Below are positions 53,401-61,838 of a stretch of 64,000 bases of DNA, in pieces. The translations under genes and the position numbers were made by a program. The notes under the pieces were generated by a model. That model saw only the letters and a list, made by a program, of their open reading frames with translations, did not search any database and was not told the origin of the DNA. The DNA is from UBA11612 sp963662375 (lineage in GTDB: Bacteria > Pseudomonadota > Alphaproteobacteria > Rhodospirillales > Rhodospirillaceae): the NCBI GenBank assembly GCA_963662375.2, contig CAXXRP010000012.1, positions 1-64,000 of the forward strand, read 5' to 3'. Position 1 is the stretch's first letter. Every line of letters starts with the position of its first letter.

Positions 53401-53532
53401 CTACACCAGCACATACGGTGCCCCGCCGAAAGGTGGCGTGGTGATGGTCAACGCATCGTTCTGGAGCGTGAGATAGCGCACTTGGTCGGTATCCGTCATG
53501 CCCTCGTTCCAGGAAATATCCACAACAAACAT
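53401..53532 (-). pseudogene. lipocalin-like domain protein, C-terminal fragment
   Basis: Forty-three codons read 'MFVVDISWNEGMTDTDQVRY' then 'LTLQNDALTITTPP' and stop. The block 'W..GM..TDQVRYL.L..D.LTI.TPP' resembles the final strands of small lipocalin-like (DUF4488-type) proteins, which are about 150 residues. The upstream part has gone and the reading starts at a chance ATG at 53532. No ribosome binding site is evident. Confidence 0.5.
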
Positions 53533-53550
53533 TTATGCTCTGTCATGGAT

Positions 53551-54228
53551 CTATTGATTGGGCGCGATTTGCCATTCGCCGCCGCGTTCCCGGCACACCG
53601 TGCCCGCCGCCTGCTGCGGGCGCTCGTCGATAAAAATATCTTGCCTGAATTCGCGGCAATAGCGCCGGCCTGACCACCCCTCGCGTGCGGTGGTAACCGA
53701 GCCTCTGAGGTTCCCTGCATCCCAGGTGATGGCTTCGCCGACACCGGCATCCAAAGCTTGCTTATACGCCGCAAAGTGCAACGCACGGGTCTCGATGGTT
53801 ACGCGGCGGTTCACGTAATCCGGAAACAAATTGAGCAGCAACGTCGCGTTGGCGCGGTAGTCGTACGTCCAACCGCCGAATAAGCCGCTCATATGATGGT
53901 AGGGCACGGCATAGGGGAATCGCCGCAACTGCATGGTGAACGGCGTCCACTTCCACGGCCGCGGCGGCGAATCAATTGCCGGCGGCATGTGGGTCCAGTA
54001 ATGGTTCCAGTCGTACCGTCCGCTATGATGGCCCCATGGATCGGCGCTGTCGGGCCGGTAATTCACGAACACGGCTGCCTGACTTTTAAAAACTTCGGGG
54101 ATAAAGACCCCCGTGCTCGCTGCCGCCGCCGGCTGCTGTGCGACCAAGTGAACCGCGGCGAGCAGGACGATGCCTAATACGGTTCCGAGAAGGGCTCGAC
54201 TCAAACCTGTCCGGGACATTGCCTCCAT
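53551..54228 (-). CDS. exported protein with a C-terminal 17-kDa surface-antigen-like domain
   Basis: The 225-residue protein has an N-terminal signal anchor ('LLGTVLGIVLLAAVHLVAQQ', residues about 12-31). The centre is Trp/Tyr/His-rich ('YDWNHYWTHMPPAIDSPPRP', 'PYHHMSGLFGGWTYDY') and unrecognised. The C-terminal 60 residues, 'GEAITWDAGNLRGSVTTAREGWSGRRYCREFRQDIFI' with 'GTVCRERGGEWQI', match the repeat end of 17-kDa surface antigen proteins found across alphaproteobacteria, including the conserved Cys pair. The function is unknown. ATG 54228 is used because AAGGAG lies seven bases upstream. The fold presumably faces the periplasm. Confidence 0.75.
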   Translation of the reverse strand: MEAMSRTGLSRALLGTVLGIVLLAAVHLVAQQPAAAASTGVFIPEVFKSQAAVFVNYRPDSADPWGHHSGRYDWNHYWTHMPPAIDSPPRPWKWTPFTMQLRRFPYAVPYHHMSGLFGGWTYDYRANATLLLNLFPDYVNRRVTIETRALHFAAYKQALDAGVGEAITWDAGNLRGSVTTAREGWSGRRYCREFRQDIFIDERPQQAAGTVCRERGGEWQIAPNQ

Positions 54229-54317
54229 AGGGAGACTCCTTCCGCCGTGTGATCAATTCCGCTGCAAGTATAAATCACTAGGCTACAGGTGCCAAACGGG
54301 CGACGTGTAGGGGGACC

Positions 54318-54440
54318 TCAGGCTTTAACGACGGCCTTCGCGCTCCTGACAGCCTTGTAATGGTGCGGCAAGGGGGAATTAACCCGGGTTAGGCACACTC
54401 TGTCGGGAGCGGCGGCCGTCGCCAGCAATAATTTTTTCAT
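54318..54440 (-). CDS. possible 40-residue exported peptide
   Basis: ATG 54440 opens MKKLLLATAAAPDRV, which begins like a signal peptide but lacks a long hydrophobic core. The tail 'HHYKAVRSAKAVVKA' is basic and helical. It may be a decayed secreted protein whose middle has been lost. No ribosome binding site of note is present. The frame may be chance. Confidence 0.3.
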   Translation of the reverse strand: MKKLLLATAAAPDRVCLTRVNSPLPHHYKAVRSAKAVVKA

Positions 54441-54545
54441 CAGGATTTCAATAGGTTCGCTATAATGACTCTTACAATGACGGACACATCGGGCGCCCTC
54501 GTGGGCGCCGTATTCCAACCCCAATCAAAGCGGGCGGTTACAGTT

Positions 54546-55229
54546 ATGCGCGTGCTGGTCATAGAGGACGATAAGGAAGCCGCGGAATATTTGATCAAGG
54601 GGCTGCGGGAGAGCGCCTACACCGTCGACCATGCCGCCGATGGCCGCGACGGTCTGTTCCTCGCTCTATCGGAACCATACGATGTGATGGTAGTGGACCG
54701 CATGTTACCGGGGCCGGACGGGCTGACGATCGTTGAATCCGTACGCAAATCGAACATCACGACGCCGGTACTGTTTCTCAGCGCCCTTGGTGAGGTGGAG
54801 GACCGCGTAGCAGGTCTCAAAGCGGGTGGAGACGACTACCTAGCTAAACCGTTCTCCTTCTCTGAACTTCTCGCGCGCATCGAGGCCCTGCTGCGCCGTT
54901 CGGGCACCGCGCAGGAGAACACTTACTTGAAGGTAGGCGATCTCGAAATGGACCTCTTGGCGCGCAAAGTGATCCGCCAAGGTAAACGCGTGTATCTCCA
55001 TCCGCGCGAATTTCGCCTGCTGGAATACCTCATGCGCCATGCGGGCCAGGTGGTGACGCGTACAATGCTGTTGGAAAACGTCTGGGAATACCATTTCGAT
55101 CCGCAGACCAACGTCATTGACGTGCACATCAGCCGCCTGCGCCAGAAAATCGATAAGCCCTTCGATATGCACATCCTGCAGACGGTTCGCGGCGCCGGCT
55201 ACAAGTTGGAACCGGCTGCTGGTGTATGA
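54546..55229 (+). CDS. OmpR-family response regulator
   Basis: This 227-residue regulator has an N-terminal receiver domain (residues about 1-115: 'RVLVIEDDKEAAEYL', phospho-Asp in 'DVMVVDRMLPGPDG', Lys in 'YLAKPFS') and a C-terminal winged helix ('LHPREFRLLEYLMRHAGQVVTRTMLLENVWEYHF', 'VIDVHISRLRQKID'). The sequence resembles CusR/PetR-type regulators. It lies 134 bases upstream of its cognate kinase on the same strand. ATG 54546 is chosen; the frame extends to 54465 without conservation. The signal is unknown. Confidence 0.92.
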   Translation: MRVLVIEDDKEAAEYLIKGLRESAYTVDHAADGRDGLFLALSEPYDVMVVDRMLPGPDGLTIVESVRKSNITTPVLFLSALGEVEDRVAGLKAGGDDYLAKPFSFSELLARIEALLRRSGTAQENTYLKVGDLEMDLLARKVIRQGKRVYLHPREFRLLEYLMRHAGQVVTRTMLLENVWEYHFDPQTNVIDVHISRLRQKIDKPFDMHILQTVRGAGYKLEPAAGV

Positions 55230-55362
55230 GTCCGAAAAGTAGGAACTGCCTTTCCATCTATTTTGTGCACGAACAAAAAGGGCAAGCGCTCATGCCGATT
55301 CAAACTAAACATACATGTCTCTAGACCCGTGATCGGCACACCACTCAAAGGCTGAGAAGTAC

Positions 55363-56835
55363 ATGAAACGCTTGGCGCGCATTTTTGACAGCTTCACCTT
55401 CCGGCTCGTACTGCTCTACACACTTGTCTTCGGCGCTTCGGTTGGCGGGCTTTTCTATTTTGTATTCTGGGCCACGTCAGGTTTTGCCGAGCGCCAAATG
55501 GAAGCCACCATCAACGCGGACATTACCAGCTTAGGCGAAAGCTATGGTAGCGGCGGTCTGCCCGCTCTGATTCTCGCGGTGAACCGGCGCGCCAGCCCCA
55601 ACAGGAACCGCGACGGTATTTATCTGCTTATGGACGCCGTCGGTACGCCACTGGCCGGAAACTTACGTACTTGGCCGCAACCTGTGCAATCCGACGATCT
55701 GTGGATCAGCTTTACTATTAATGACCTGCGCGGAGCCGAGGTGGCCTTGGGGGATGTGCGCGCCCGTCAATTGCTGGACCCCCAAACCGGAATCCGTCTT
55801 CTGGTGGGCCGCGACGTGCGCGAGGCTCGCGATTTCCGCCAACTTCTTTTGGATTCCCTTAACGCCGGCCTCGCCATCACCCTGGCGCTGGGTATTTTCG
55901 GCGGTTTTGTATTCAGCCGCGCTATCATGAGCCGCGTTGAGTCGATCACCCGCACATGCCGGCGCATCATGTCCGGCGATCTGGCCCAGCGGGTGCCCGT
56001 GGGCCGCCGCAGCGACGAGATGAGCGAACTGGCCGGAAGCATCAACGCCATGCTCGATCAGATTGAGCGTCTTATGAAAGGTATGCGGCAAGTCTCCGAG
56101 TCTGTCGCCCACGATTTACGCACACCGCTCACGCGTTTGCGCTCGCGCCTGGAAAGTGCGCAGCGCCGCACCGGTGACCCTGCCGAGCGGGAAATCATTG
56201 AAGACGCGCTTGCCGACGCTGACAGCCTACTCGCGACCTTCGCCGCGCTCTTGCGTATCGCCCGCGCCGAAGCCGGTTCCCAAACCAGTTTCACCGAACT
56301 GGATTTACACGCCATTGCCGAGGATGTGGCCGATCTTTATGGTCCGCTCGCCGAAGACAAAGGTGTAGGTTTCGTCACCCGCTTCGAGCAGGGTCTTACC
56401 GCCCGCGGTGACCCGGACCTCGTCGCCCAGGCCCTAGCCAACCTTATCGAAAATGCGGTGAAGTACACCAAGGAAGGCTCTGTCACCGCCGTCCTCACCC
56501 GGCAAAATGGATGTCCCGCGTTCATCGTTGCCGATACTGGTCCCGGAGTGCCCGATGCTTACAAGGACAAAGTGCTTGAACGTTTGTTCCGCCTCGAGCA
56601 AAGCCGCACCTCACCCGGCAGCGGATTGGGCCTCAGTCTCGTTGCCGCCGTGACCAAGTCGCACGGCCTGGAACTCAAGCTGGACGACAACACGCCGGGC
56701 CTGCGCGTAACATTACGCTTTCCGCCTATGACCGTCGTCGCCGGCGACAAAGATAAGAAGCCTGCGGTCAAGGTTGCGCAGCCTGCCGCCGCCCGGTCCG
56801 ATGACGAGTCCACACCCGCCGCCGAAGCCGCCTGA
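55363..56835 (+). CDS. two-component sensor histidine kinase
   Basis: The 490-residue kinase has an N-terminal transmembrane helix (residues about 12-35), a periplasmic sensor region of about 130 residues, a second helix near 'LAITLALGIFGGFVFSRA', a HAMP linker, a DHp domain with the phospho-His in 'SVAHDLRTPLTRLRSRLE', and a catalytic ATPase with the N box 'ALANLIENAVKYTKEG', G1 'VADTGPGVP' and G2 'GSGLGLSLV'. It should phosphorylate the regulator just upstream. The C-terminal tail is Ala/Pro-rich. The ATG follows AAGGCTGAG closely. Confidence 0.93.
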   Translation: MKRLARIFDSFTFRLVLLYTLVFGASVGGLFYFVFWATSGFAERQMEATINADITSLGESYGSGGLPALILAVNRRASPNRNRDGIYLLMDAVGTPLAGNLRTWPQPVQSDDLWISFTINDLRGAEVALGDVRARQLLDPQTGIRLLVGRDVREARDFRQLLLDSLNAGLAITLALGIFGGFVFSRAIMSRVESITRTCRRIMSGDLAQRVPVGRRSDEMSELAGSINAMLDQIERLMKGMRQVSESVAHDLRTPLTRLRSRLESAQRRTGDPAEREIIEDALADADSLLATFAALLRIARAEAGSQTSFTELDLHAIAEDVADLYGPLAEDKGVGFVTRFEQGLTARGDPDLVAQALANLIENAVKYTKEGSVTAVLTRQNGCPAFIVADTGPGVPDAYKDKVLERLFRLEQSRTSPGSGLGLSLVAAVTKSHGLELKLDDNTPGLRVTLRFPPMTVVAGDKDKKPAVKVAQPAAARSDDESTPAAEAA

Positions 56836-56911
56836 ACGCCGCGCCGCTATTCCAATTATAAAAGCTGCTATGCTCCGGCCGCATTTCAACCGGCTAGAGA
56901 AGGGGCCGTCT

Positions 56912-57087
56912 ATGCGTTTCAAGGATAAAGTTGTTTGGATAACGGCGCGTCCGCCGGTATCAGCGAGGCGCTGGCGAAAGCGCTGGCCGGGGAGGGGGCC
57001 CACCTAGTCCTGTCCGCCCGCGCGCCGATGAACTGGCGCGCGTGAAAAATGCTTGCGCCGCCGGGCTGGGCGAAATTCTCACCGTGT
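56912..57087 (+). pseudogene. short-chain dehydrogenase N-terminal fragment with two frameshifts
   Basis: After MRFKDKVVWIT, a missing base (near 56944) shifts the frame; corrected, it reads 'GASAGISEALAKALAGEGAHLVLSAR', the Rossmann cofactor-binding start of an SDR with TGxxxGI. A second shift near 57026 restores 'DELARVKNACAAGLGEILTV'. The remainder of the SDR (more than 170 residues) is gone. At about 57090 it joins a kinase-like fragment. The ATG has a ribosome-binding-like GAGAAGGGG upstream. It is a dead gene. Confidence 0.75.
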
Positions 57088-57090
57088 TTC

Positions 57091-57690
57091 GCCGGCGAAT
57101 ACAAGTGGGTGGTGCCCTACACAAAGTGGTTCCTGGTCGGTAACGCCAAACTTAAACTGGAACTGTCCACGGAAATGACTCTTGACCGGGCGGCGGACAT
57201 CATCCCCAAGCGCCTGATTGACCGCCGCAAGGACCTTGGGCCGGCGACCATCGCCGCTCTCAAAGCGCACGAAGAGCGCGCCCACACGTTCCTGCATTCC
57301 GACGTGCATATCGGCAACTGGTATCAAACAGGTGCCGGCCGCATGGGCCTGTGCGACTGGCAGTGTGCGGGGCGCGGCCACTGGGCGCGCGATGTTGCCT
57401 ACACCCTCTCCGCGGGCCTTAGTATCGAAGACCGCCGCGCCTGGGAGCGCGATCTGTTCGCCGGCTATCTCGAACACTTGCAGGACATTTCCGGTCAAAA
57501 ATTCGATTTTGACGACAGCTGGGCCATCTACCGCCAGCAGATGTTCCATGGCCTGATGAACTGGACGCCGACCTTATGCCCCACCGGACACCTGCCGGCC
57601 ATGCAAAACGATGAGACCTCGCTGGCGATGATCGAGCGCATGCGCGCGGCCATCGATGATCTCGACTCTCTCGGCAGCGTCGAGTTCTAA
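57091..57690 (+). pseudogene. phosphotransferase (APH/choline-kinase fold), C-terminal part
   Basis: The frame carries 'HEERAHTFLHSDVHIGNWYQTG', which includes the Brenner motif HxDxHxGN with the catalytic Asp, and 'GLCDWQCAGRGHWARDVAYTLS' with the metal-binding Asp, both typical of aminoglycoside phosphotransferase-like kinases. 'DDLDSLGSVEF' ends it. The N-terminal lobe with the nucleotide-binding lysine is missing; upstream is the SDR remnant. In relatives of this type a phosphotransferase and SDR lie near each other in steroid or lipid catabolic loci, so one deletion may have fused neighbouring genes. No start with a ribosome binding site is visible. Confidence 0.75.
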
Positions 57691-57800
57691 CACGCCGCGC
57701 GGCGCGCCGGGTTCTCCACCGCCCTGAGAAACGCATTCACGCTGGCCGCTGTTGCCTGTGTTTTGTTTACTACCCTGACAAGGCGCGGCGCCATGCGCCG

Positions 57801-58214
57801 CTACGGCTCAAGGAAGCTGAAGCCGTCAATGCCATCACCGCCGGGTTGGGTTGGTGAATCATGGAACCGCATGTAGGCGGGCCGGTTCTTGTACGCCCAC
57901 TGCCGGCTGCCGTCGTCGCGCACGATGATCGTCCATTGGCCGATCGGCTCGTCATTTTCGCTTGCGAAAAGCGCCGGCCAAGCTTGGGCGCAGTTATCGA
58001 TGCAATTTGACTTTTCGGGGGTGTCCCTGTCGGAAATATACAGGCGCGCCAGACCCGGGAATTTTTTATACGTCCATATCCCCGGGCTGGTTTCGGAAAG
58101 GGCGACGACGCCGGGATAGGCCAGCAGTTCCGGGGCTGGCTCGGCGGCAGTCGCCGCACCGGTGGCGAGCGATGTAAGGGCGCAGGTGAAGAACGCGGCA
58201 GCGGTTATTTGCAT
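57801..58214 (-). CDS. secreted COG4315-type repeat protein
   Basis: This 137-residue protein has a signal peptide ('ITAAAFFTCALTSLATGAATAAE') and three degenerate copies of the repeat seen in predicted lipoproteins of COG4315: 'YKKFPGLARLYISDRDTPEKSNCIDNCAQAWPALFA' and 'IVRDDGSRQWAYKNRPAYMRFHDS'. The two Cys in 'SNCIDNCA' are conserved in that family and can bind haem or metal in some members; no evidence here. ATG 58214 has GGAGG five bases upstream. It stands alone and its role is unknown. Confidence 0.78.
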   Translation of the reverse strand: MQITAAAFFTCALTSLATGAATAAEPAPELLAYPGVVALSETSPGIWTYKKFPGLARLYISDRDTPEKSNCIDNCAQAWPALFASENDEPIGQWTIIVRDDGSRQWAYKNRPAYMRFHDSPTQPGGDGIDGFSFLEP

Positions 58215-58408
58215 GTCGGCCTCCATGCAATGGGGATGCGGTGATTAAATCATACCGCATCCGGGTTTGCTTTTCCAATGCTCGTCGCCGCAGTGTTATC
58301 ACAGCAGCGGCCCAACTCTGCGCATAGTTTGTTGCCTTTAAGACGCATTGGCGAACACTCTAATGCGCAGGCCAATGGTGTCTGTGATCAGGGTCAAAGC
58401 GGGCTTCT

Positions 58409-58600
58409 CTAACTCGGCTCGCCGGCCAGTGTCTCCAACAGGCCGTCCGGATATAGTGTCACCTCACGGGCGAACACGCGCGCGGCGTGCATCCACAGCG
58501 CTTCACGCGCAAGCTGGTTCAGCTCCGCCGTCGGGCTTGCCACGGCAAATAAATACGGTGCGGTTTTCTTGGGGGTCGGCGCGGGCGCGTGAGAGTCCAT
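58409..58600 (-). CDS. small hypothetical protein
   Basis: This 63-residue frame is 'MDSHAPAPTPKKTAPYLFAV', 'ASPTAELNQLAREALWMHAA' and a tail ending 'LETLAGEPS'. It lies between the COG4315-type gene and znuB on the minus strand. The centre is predicted helical. There is no strong ribosome binding site. No family is recognised. The rest of 58215-58688 has nothing else that looks coding. Confidence 0.4.
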   Translation of the reverse strand: MDSHAPAPTPKKTAPYLFAVASPTAELNQLAREALWMHAARVFAREVTLYPDGLLETLAGEPS

Positions 58601-58688
58601 AAACCCATGTAATTTCTTTTAATTCTGCGTTTTTGGCCGCGCTATTATGGCCTTTTCGCCGTCCCGGTGAAACGGCGAGACCTCTCAG

Positions 58689-59492
58689 CTAACGCCCTGA
58701 ATCCTTAAGGGTTGCCCCCGCCATCAAAGAAAGGGCGAACAAGAATGCCGCGGCGGCGACCACCGATGGGCCCGAGGGCGTATCCCATTGCAGGGACGCG
58801 AAAAGTCCGCTCAACACCGCCACCCCGCCGAGGATCGCCGCGCCGATGGCCATGCCTTCAGGGCTGAACGCGAAGCGCCGTGCTGCCGCCGCTGGAATAA
58901 TCAGCAGGGCCGTAACCAGCAGAACACCAACGACTTTCATGGCCAACGCGACCGTAAGCGCGATCAGAACCGTGAAAATCAACTGCGTGCGAATGCCGTT
59001 CACGCCCTCAGCCACAGCTAAGTCCTCGTCCACCGTCATCGCGATCAACGGCTTCCAAATAAACACTAAAACCGCGAGCAACACCGTCGCGCCGCCGTAG
59101 ATCCACGCGATGTCGACCACAGTCACCGCGAGGATGTCGCCGAACAGATAGCCCATCAGATCAACGCGCACCGTCTCCATAAAGCTGATGGCAATCAAAC
59201 CGATCGCCAGCGCGCTGTGCGATAAAATACCGAGTAACGTATCGGTCGGCACGCGCTGTTGCCACTGTAGCGCCAGCAGCAACAAAGCGATCGCTACGCC
59301 TGTGAAAACGATGCCGATTGTCGGGTGGGTTCCGAGCACGAGGCCGAGTGCAACGCCGGTCAAACCGGCGTGCGCCAAGGTATCGCCGAAGTAAGCCATG
59401 CGCCGCCAAACGACGAAACAGCCCAGCGGTCCGGCCACCAGTGCTACACCGATCCCGCCTACAGCCGCGCGAATAATAAAAGCGTCAAACAT
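58689..59492 (-). CDS. znuB: zinc ABC transporter permease
   Basis: This 267-residue membrane protein has about eight helices and the ABC-3 family start 'FDAFIIRAAVGGIGVALVAGPLGCFVVWRRMAYFGDTLAHAGLTGVALG', diagnostic for ZnuB. 'AVAEGVNGIRTQLIF' is the coupling-helix region that contacts ZnuC. The ATG at 59492 matches the family start; a TTG at 59498 has a better-spaced GAGG. It follows znuC by 24 bases and ends the zur-znuC-znuB unit. Zinc import across the inner membrane is its role. Confidence 0.94.
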   Translation of the reverse strand: MFDAFIIRAAVGGIGVALVAGPLGCFVVWRRMAYFGDTLAHAGLTGVALGLVLGTHPTIGIVFTGVAIALLLLALQWQQRVPTDTLLGILSHSALAIGLIAISFMETVRVDLMGYLFGDILAVTVVDIAWIYGGATVLLAVLVFIWKPLIAMTVDEDLAVAEGVNGIRTQLIFTVLIALTVALAMKVVGVLLVTALLIIPAAAARRFAFSPEGMAIGAAILGGVAVLSGLFASLQWDTPSGPSVVAAAAFLFALSLMAGATLKDSGR

Positions 59493-59516
59493 ATTCAATA
59501 CGTTCCCTCGTGCGCT

Positions 59517-60308
59517 CTAGTGAGCGTGCGTGTGAGTCACGCTTCCATCTGGCGCGTGGTCGTGGTCATGATGGTGCGGGTAAACCGCCAAGGTTTTTGC
59601 CGCCGAGGGACCGAATAGACGCAGGAATTCAGCGTGTCCGCTGATCTCGTCGGGTGTACCTGAGCAGCAGATGTGCCCGTGTAAACAATACACGCGGTCG
59701 GTTGCGGCCATGACCACGTTCAGGTCATGGGAGACAAGCAAAATTCCACAACCGGTTTCTTCCCGCAGTCGGGCAATGAGCTGATAGATCTCGACCGCAC
59801 CGGCGGTGTCTACGTTCTGCTCCGGCTCGTCGAGCACCAGTAAATCCGGCCGGCGCAACATGGCGCGAGCCAGCATCACCCGCTGGAACTCGCCGCCCGA
59901 CAAGGTGTGAATGCTGGCATCCAGAAGGTGCGGCATTTGCACGTCCGCCAAACCTTTTTTCAATTCTTCAACGGGTTGCGGCTGTGTCAGGGTCAAAAAT
60001 CGCTGCACCGACAACGGCAACGTTTCATCTAGTGTCACCTTTTGCGGCTGATACCCGACTTTTAGTCCCGGCGTGCGGCGCACATGGCCACTGTTTAGCG
60101 GTTCAAGGCCCAGCGCCACGCGGATCAACATTGACTTGCCGGCGCCGTTGGGTCCGATCAATGTGACGATCTCGCCGCGCCCGACGGTGATGCTGACGTT
60201 TTCAAGAATACGCCGCCCGCCTTTGGACAGCGCCGCATTCTCAACGCTTATCAGAGTTTCGGTGGTGGATGCCGGGTGCGCCTCGTCTTGGGCATGGGTG
60301 TCGGGCAT
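59517..60308 (-). CDS. znuC: zinc ABC transporter ATP-binding protein
   Basis: ZnuC powers zinc import by ZnuABC. The 263-residue protein has Walker A 'LIGPNGAGKSMLIR', the Q-loop in 'VGYQPQKVTLDETLPLSV', the signature 'LSGGEFQRVMLARAML' and Walker B 'LLVLDEPEQNVD' followed by the switch His in 'LLVSHDLNVVM'. The C-terminus is His-rich ('HHHDHDHAPDG', 'THTHAH'), a metal-binding tail common in alphaproteobacterial ZnuC. It starts four bases after the zur stop, so the three genes form one operon. Confidence 0.95.
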   Translation of the reverse strand: MPDTHAQDEAHPASTTETLISVENAALSKGGRRILENVSITVGRGEIVTLIGPNGAGKSMLIRVALGLEPLNSGHVRRTPGLKVGYQPQKVTLDETLPLSVQRFLTLTQPQPVEELKKGLADVQMPHLLDASIHTLSGGEFQRVMLARAMLRRPDLLVLDEPEQNVDTAGAVEIYQLIARLREETGCGILLVSHDLNVVMAATDRVYCLHGHICCSGTPDEISGHAEFLRLFGPSAAKTLAVYPHHHDHDHAPDGSVTHTHAH

Positions 60309-60312
60309 GATT

Positions 60313-60813
60313 TTACCCCGCGCAGCAATGGGGGCAGGTGCCGCTCAGCTCGACCACTTGGCTATCCACGACAAATCCCCGCGCCGCCAACTCTGAGTCC
60401 AGCGCCTGACTTAAAGTTTCGCTATCCATTTCGGCGGCGGCGCCGCATTCGTGGCAAATCAAAAACCCTGCCACATGGTCGTGCCCCGCTTGGGCACAGC
60501 CCACAAAAGCGTTGAGGCTGGCAATTCGGTGGACCAGTCCGTTTTCCATAAGAAATTCAAGGGTCCGGTAAACCGCTATGGGCGCTGTGCGTCCGCCGCC
60601 TCGGTTCAACTTGGCGAGAATGTCGTAGGCACCGATAGGTGCATGACTCTCCCAAACCACTTCCAGCACCCGCCGGCGTATGTCTGTGAATTTTTTTCCG
60701 CTTGCCCGGCACAGGACCTCAGCCTTCATCAGCGCGGCCATCGCGCAGCACTTATGGTCATGCCCGGGGGCTGGAAACACCAGGTTCAGGTTTTTTTTGG
60801 TATTATGCGCCAT
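60313..60813 (-). CDS. zur: zinc uptake regulator (Fur family)
   Basis: Zur represses zinc-uptake genes when Zn2+ is bound. The 166-residue Fur-family protein has an N-terminal winged helix ('FTDIRRRVLEVVWESHAPIGAYDILAKLN', 'PIAVYRTLEFLMENGLVHRIAS') and structural-zinc CxxC pairs, 'ICHECGAA' and 'GTCPHCCAG'. 'GHDHVAGFLICHECG' carries the regulatory zinc ligands. It is transcribed away from znuA, with a Zur-type palindrome between them, so it controls its own operon and znuA. ATG 60813 is used; a GTG at 60822 is an alternative. Confidence 0.93.
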   Translation of the reverse strand: MAHNTKKNLNLVFPAPGHDHKCCAMAALMKAEVLCRASGKKFTDIRRRVLEVVWESHAPIGAYDILAKLNRGGGRTAPIAVYRTLEFLMENGLVHRIASLNAFVGCAQAGHDHVAGFLICHECGAAAEMDSETLSQALDSELAARGFVVDSQVVELSGTCPHCCAG

Positions 60814-60843
60814 TTCGACCACGGGGCTGTTCGGTGGGTAAAT

Positions 60844-60860
60844 ATGTTATAACATAACAT
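60844..60860. promoter_or_regulatory. Zur-box palindrome between zur and znuA
   Basis: ATGTTAT-AAC-ATAACAT is a perfect 7-3-7 inverted repeat, matching the ATGTTATA-type consensus of alphaproteobacterial and enterobacterial Zur boxes. It sits 30 bases upstream of zur and 36 bases upstream of znuA, inside the shared promoter. Zinc-loaded Zur should repress both directions. Confidence 0.88.
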
Positions 60861-60896
60861 TAGTACGGTTCACCACGCCATGGCGGAGATTGTCCC

Positions 60897-61838
60897 ATGA
60901 AAGCCTGCGCCGGGGCCTTTATCATTTTGGGTTTGATTGCACTTTTTGGGCCCGCCCAGGCTGGGGCGCCGCGCGTGGTCGCGTCCATCAAGCCAGTGCA
61001 TTCGCTCGTCTCGGCGGTGATGCAGGGCGCGGGCGAACCGGGCCTGCTAGTGGGCGGTAGCGGCTCGCCGCACGCGTATGCCCTAAGGCCATCTGAGGCC
61101 CGAGCGTTGAGTCGTGCTGATATTGTTTTTTGGGTCGGGCCGGACTTCGAGATGTTTCTCAAAAAGCCTTTGCAAGCGTTGGCGTCCGGTGCCGTGAGCA
61201 TTGCGTTGATGGATCAGCCTGAGGTCACAGTGTTGCCGGCGCGGCGCGGCGGGCTTGTACCTGCCGCTGATGACAATATCGAACACAAGCGCGCCGACAT
61301 TCTGCCGCCGGACGGTCATATATGGCTTGATCCGGCGAACGCGATCGCCATCGTCCGCGTGATCGCCCGACGCTTACAGCAAGCGGATGCAGCTCGCGCC
61401 GAGCTCTATGCCGATAATGCCGCAGCCACCATCGCGGCGCTAGACAAGTTGGACGCGGATTTGCGGAGCCAACTTGAGCCGGTAAAGAGGGTGCCGTTCG
61501 TCGTATATCATGACGCCTTTCAGTACTTCGAGAAGCGCTATGGTTTGAACGCCGTCGGTTTCATCGCCACCACGCCCGAACAGATGATTGGTGCAAAACG
61601 CGTCGCCGCAATCGCGGCGGAAATCGCACGCAGCCAACCAGTCTGTATCTTCACCGAACCGGTGCTCGAGCCCGAACTCGTGCGGACGCTTATGAACAGC
61701 ACCGGCCTGAGGCTGGGAAGCCTTGATCCAGAAGGCGCGGCGATGCTTCCTGGCTCCAAATTCTATAGTGACCTGATGCGCGGACTATCGGGCGATTTCA
61801 TCACTTGTTTATCTGGGGCAGTGAGCCCTAGCCGTTAA
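60897..61838 (+). CDS. znuA: zinc ABC transporter periplasmic binding protein
   Basis: ZnuA captures periplasmic Zn2+. The 313-residue protein has a signal peptide ('GAFIILGLIALFGPAQAGA'), 'VVASIKPVHSLVSAVMQG' and the metal ligands: His in 'GSGSPHAYALRPSEA', His in 'DGHIWLDPAN', His in 'FVVYHDAFQYFEKRYGL' and a C-terminal Asp region. The flexible His/Asp-rich loop of ZnuA is short ('DDNIEHKRADILPPDGH'), with few histidines. It is divergent from zur-znuCB with a Zur box between. GGAG lies about nine bases before the ATG. 'NAVGFIATTPEQMIGAKRV' is the usual SBP motif. Confidence 0.94.
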   Translation: MKACAGAFIILGLIALFGPAQAGAPRVVASIKPVHSLVSAVMQGAGEPGLLVGGSGSPHAYALRPSEARALSRADIVFWVGPDFEMFLKKPLQALASGAVSIALMDQPEVTVLPARRGGLVPAADDNIEHKRADILPPDGHIWLDPANAIAIVRVIARRLQQADAARAELYADNAAATIAALDKLDADLRSQLEPVKRVPFVVYHDAFQYFEKRYGLNAVGFIATTPEQMIGAKRVAAIAAEIARSQPVCIFTEPVLEPELVRTLMNSTGLRLGSLDPEGAAMLPGSKFYSDLMRGLSGDFITCLSGAVSPSR

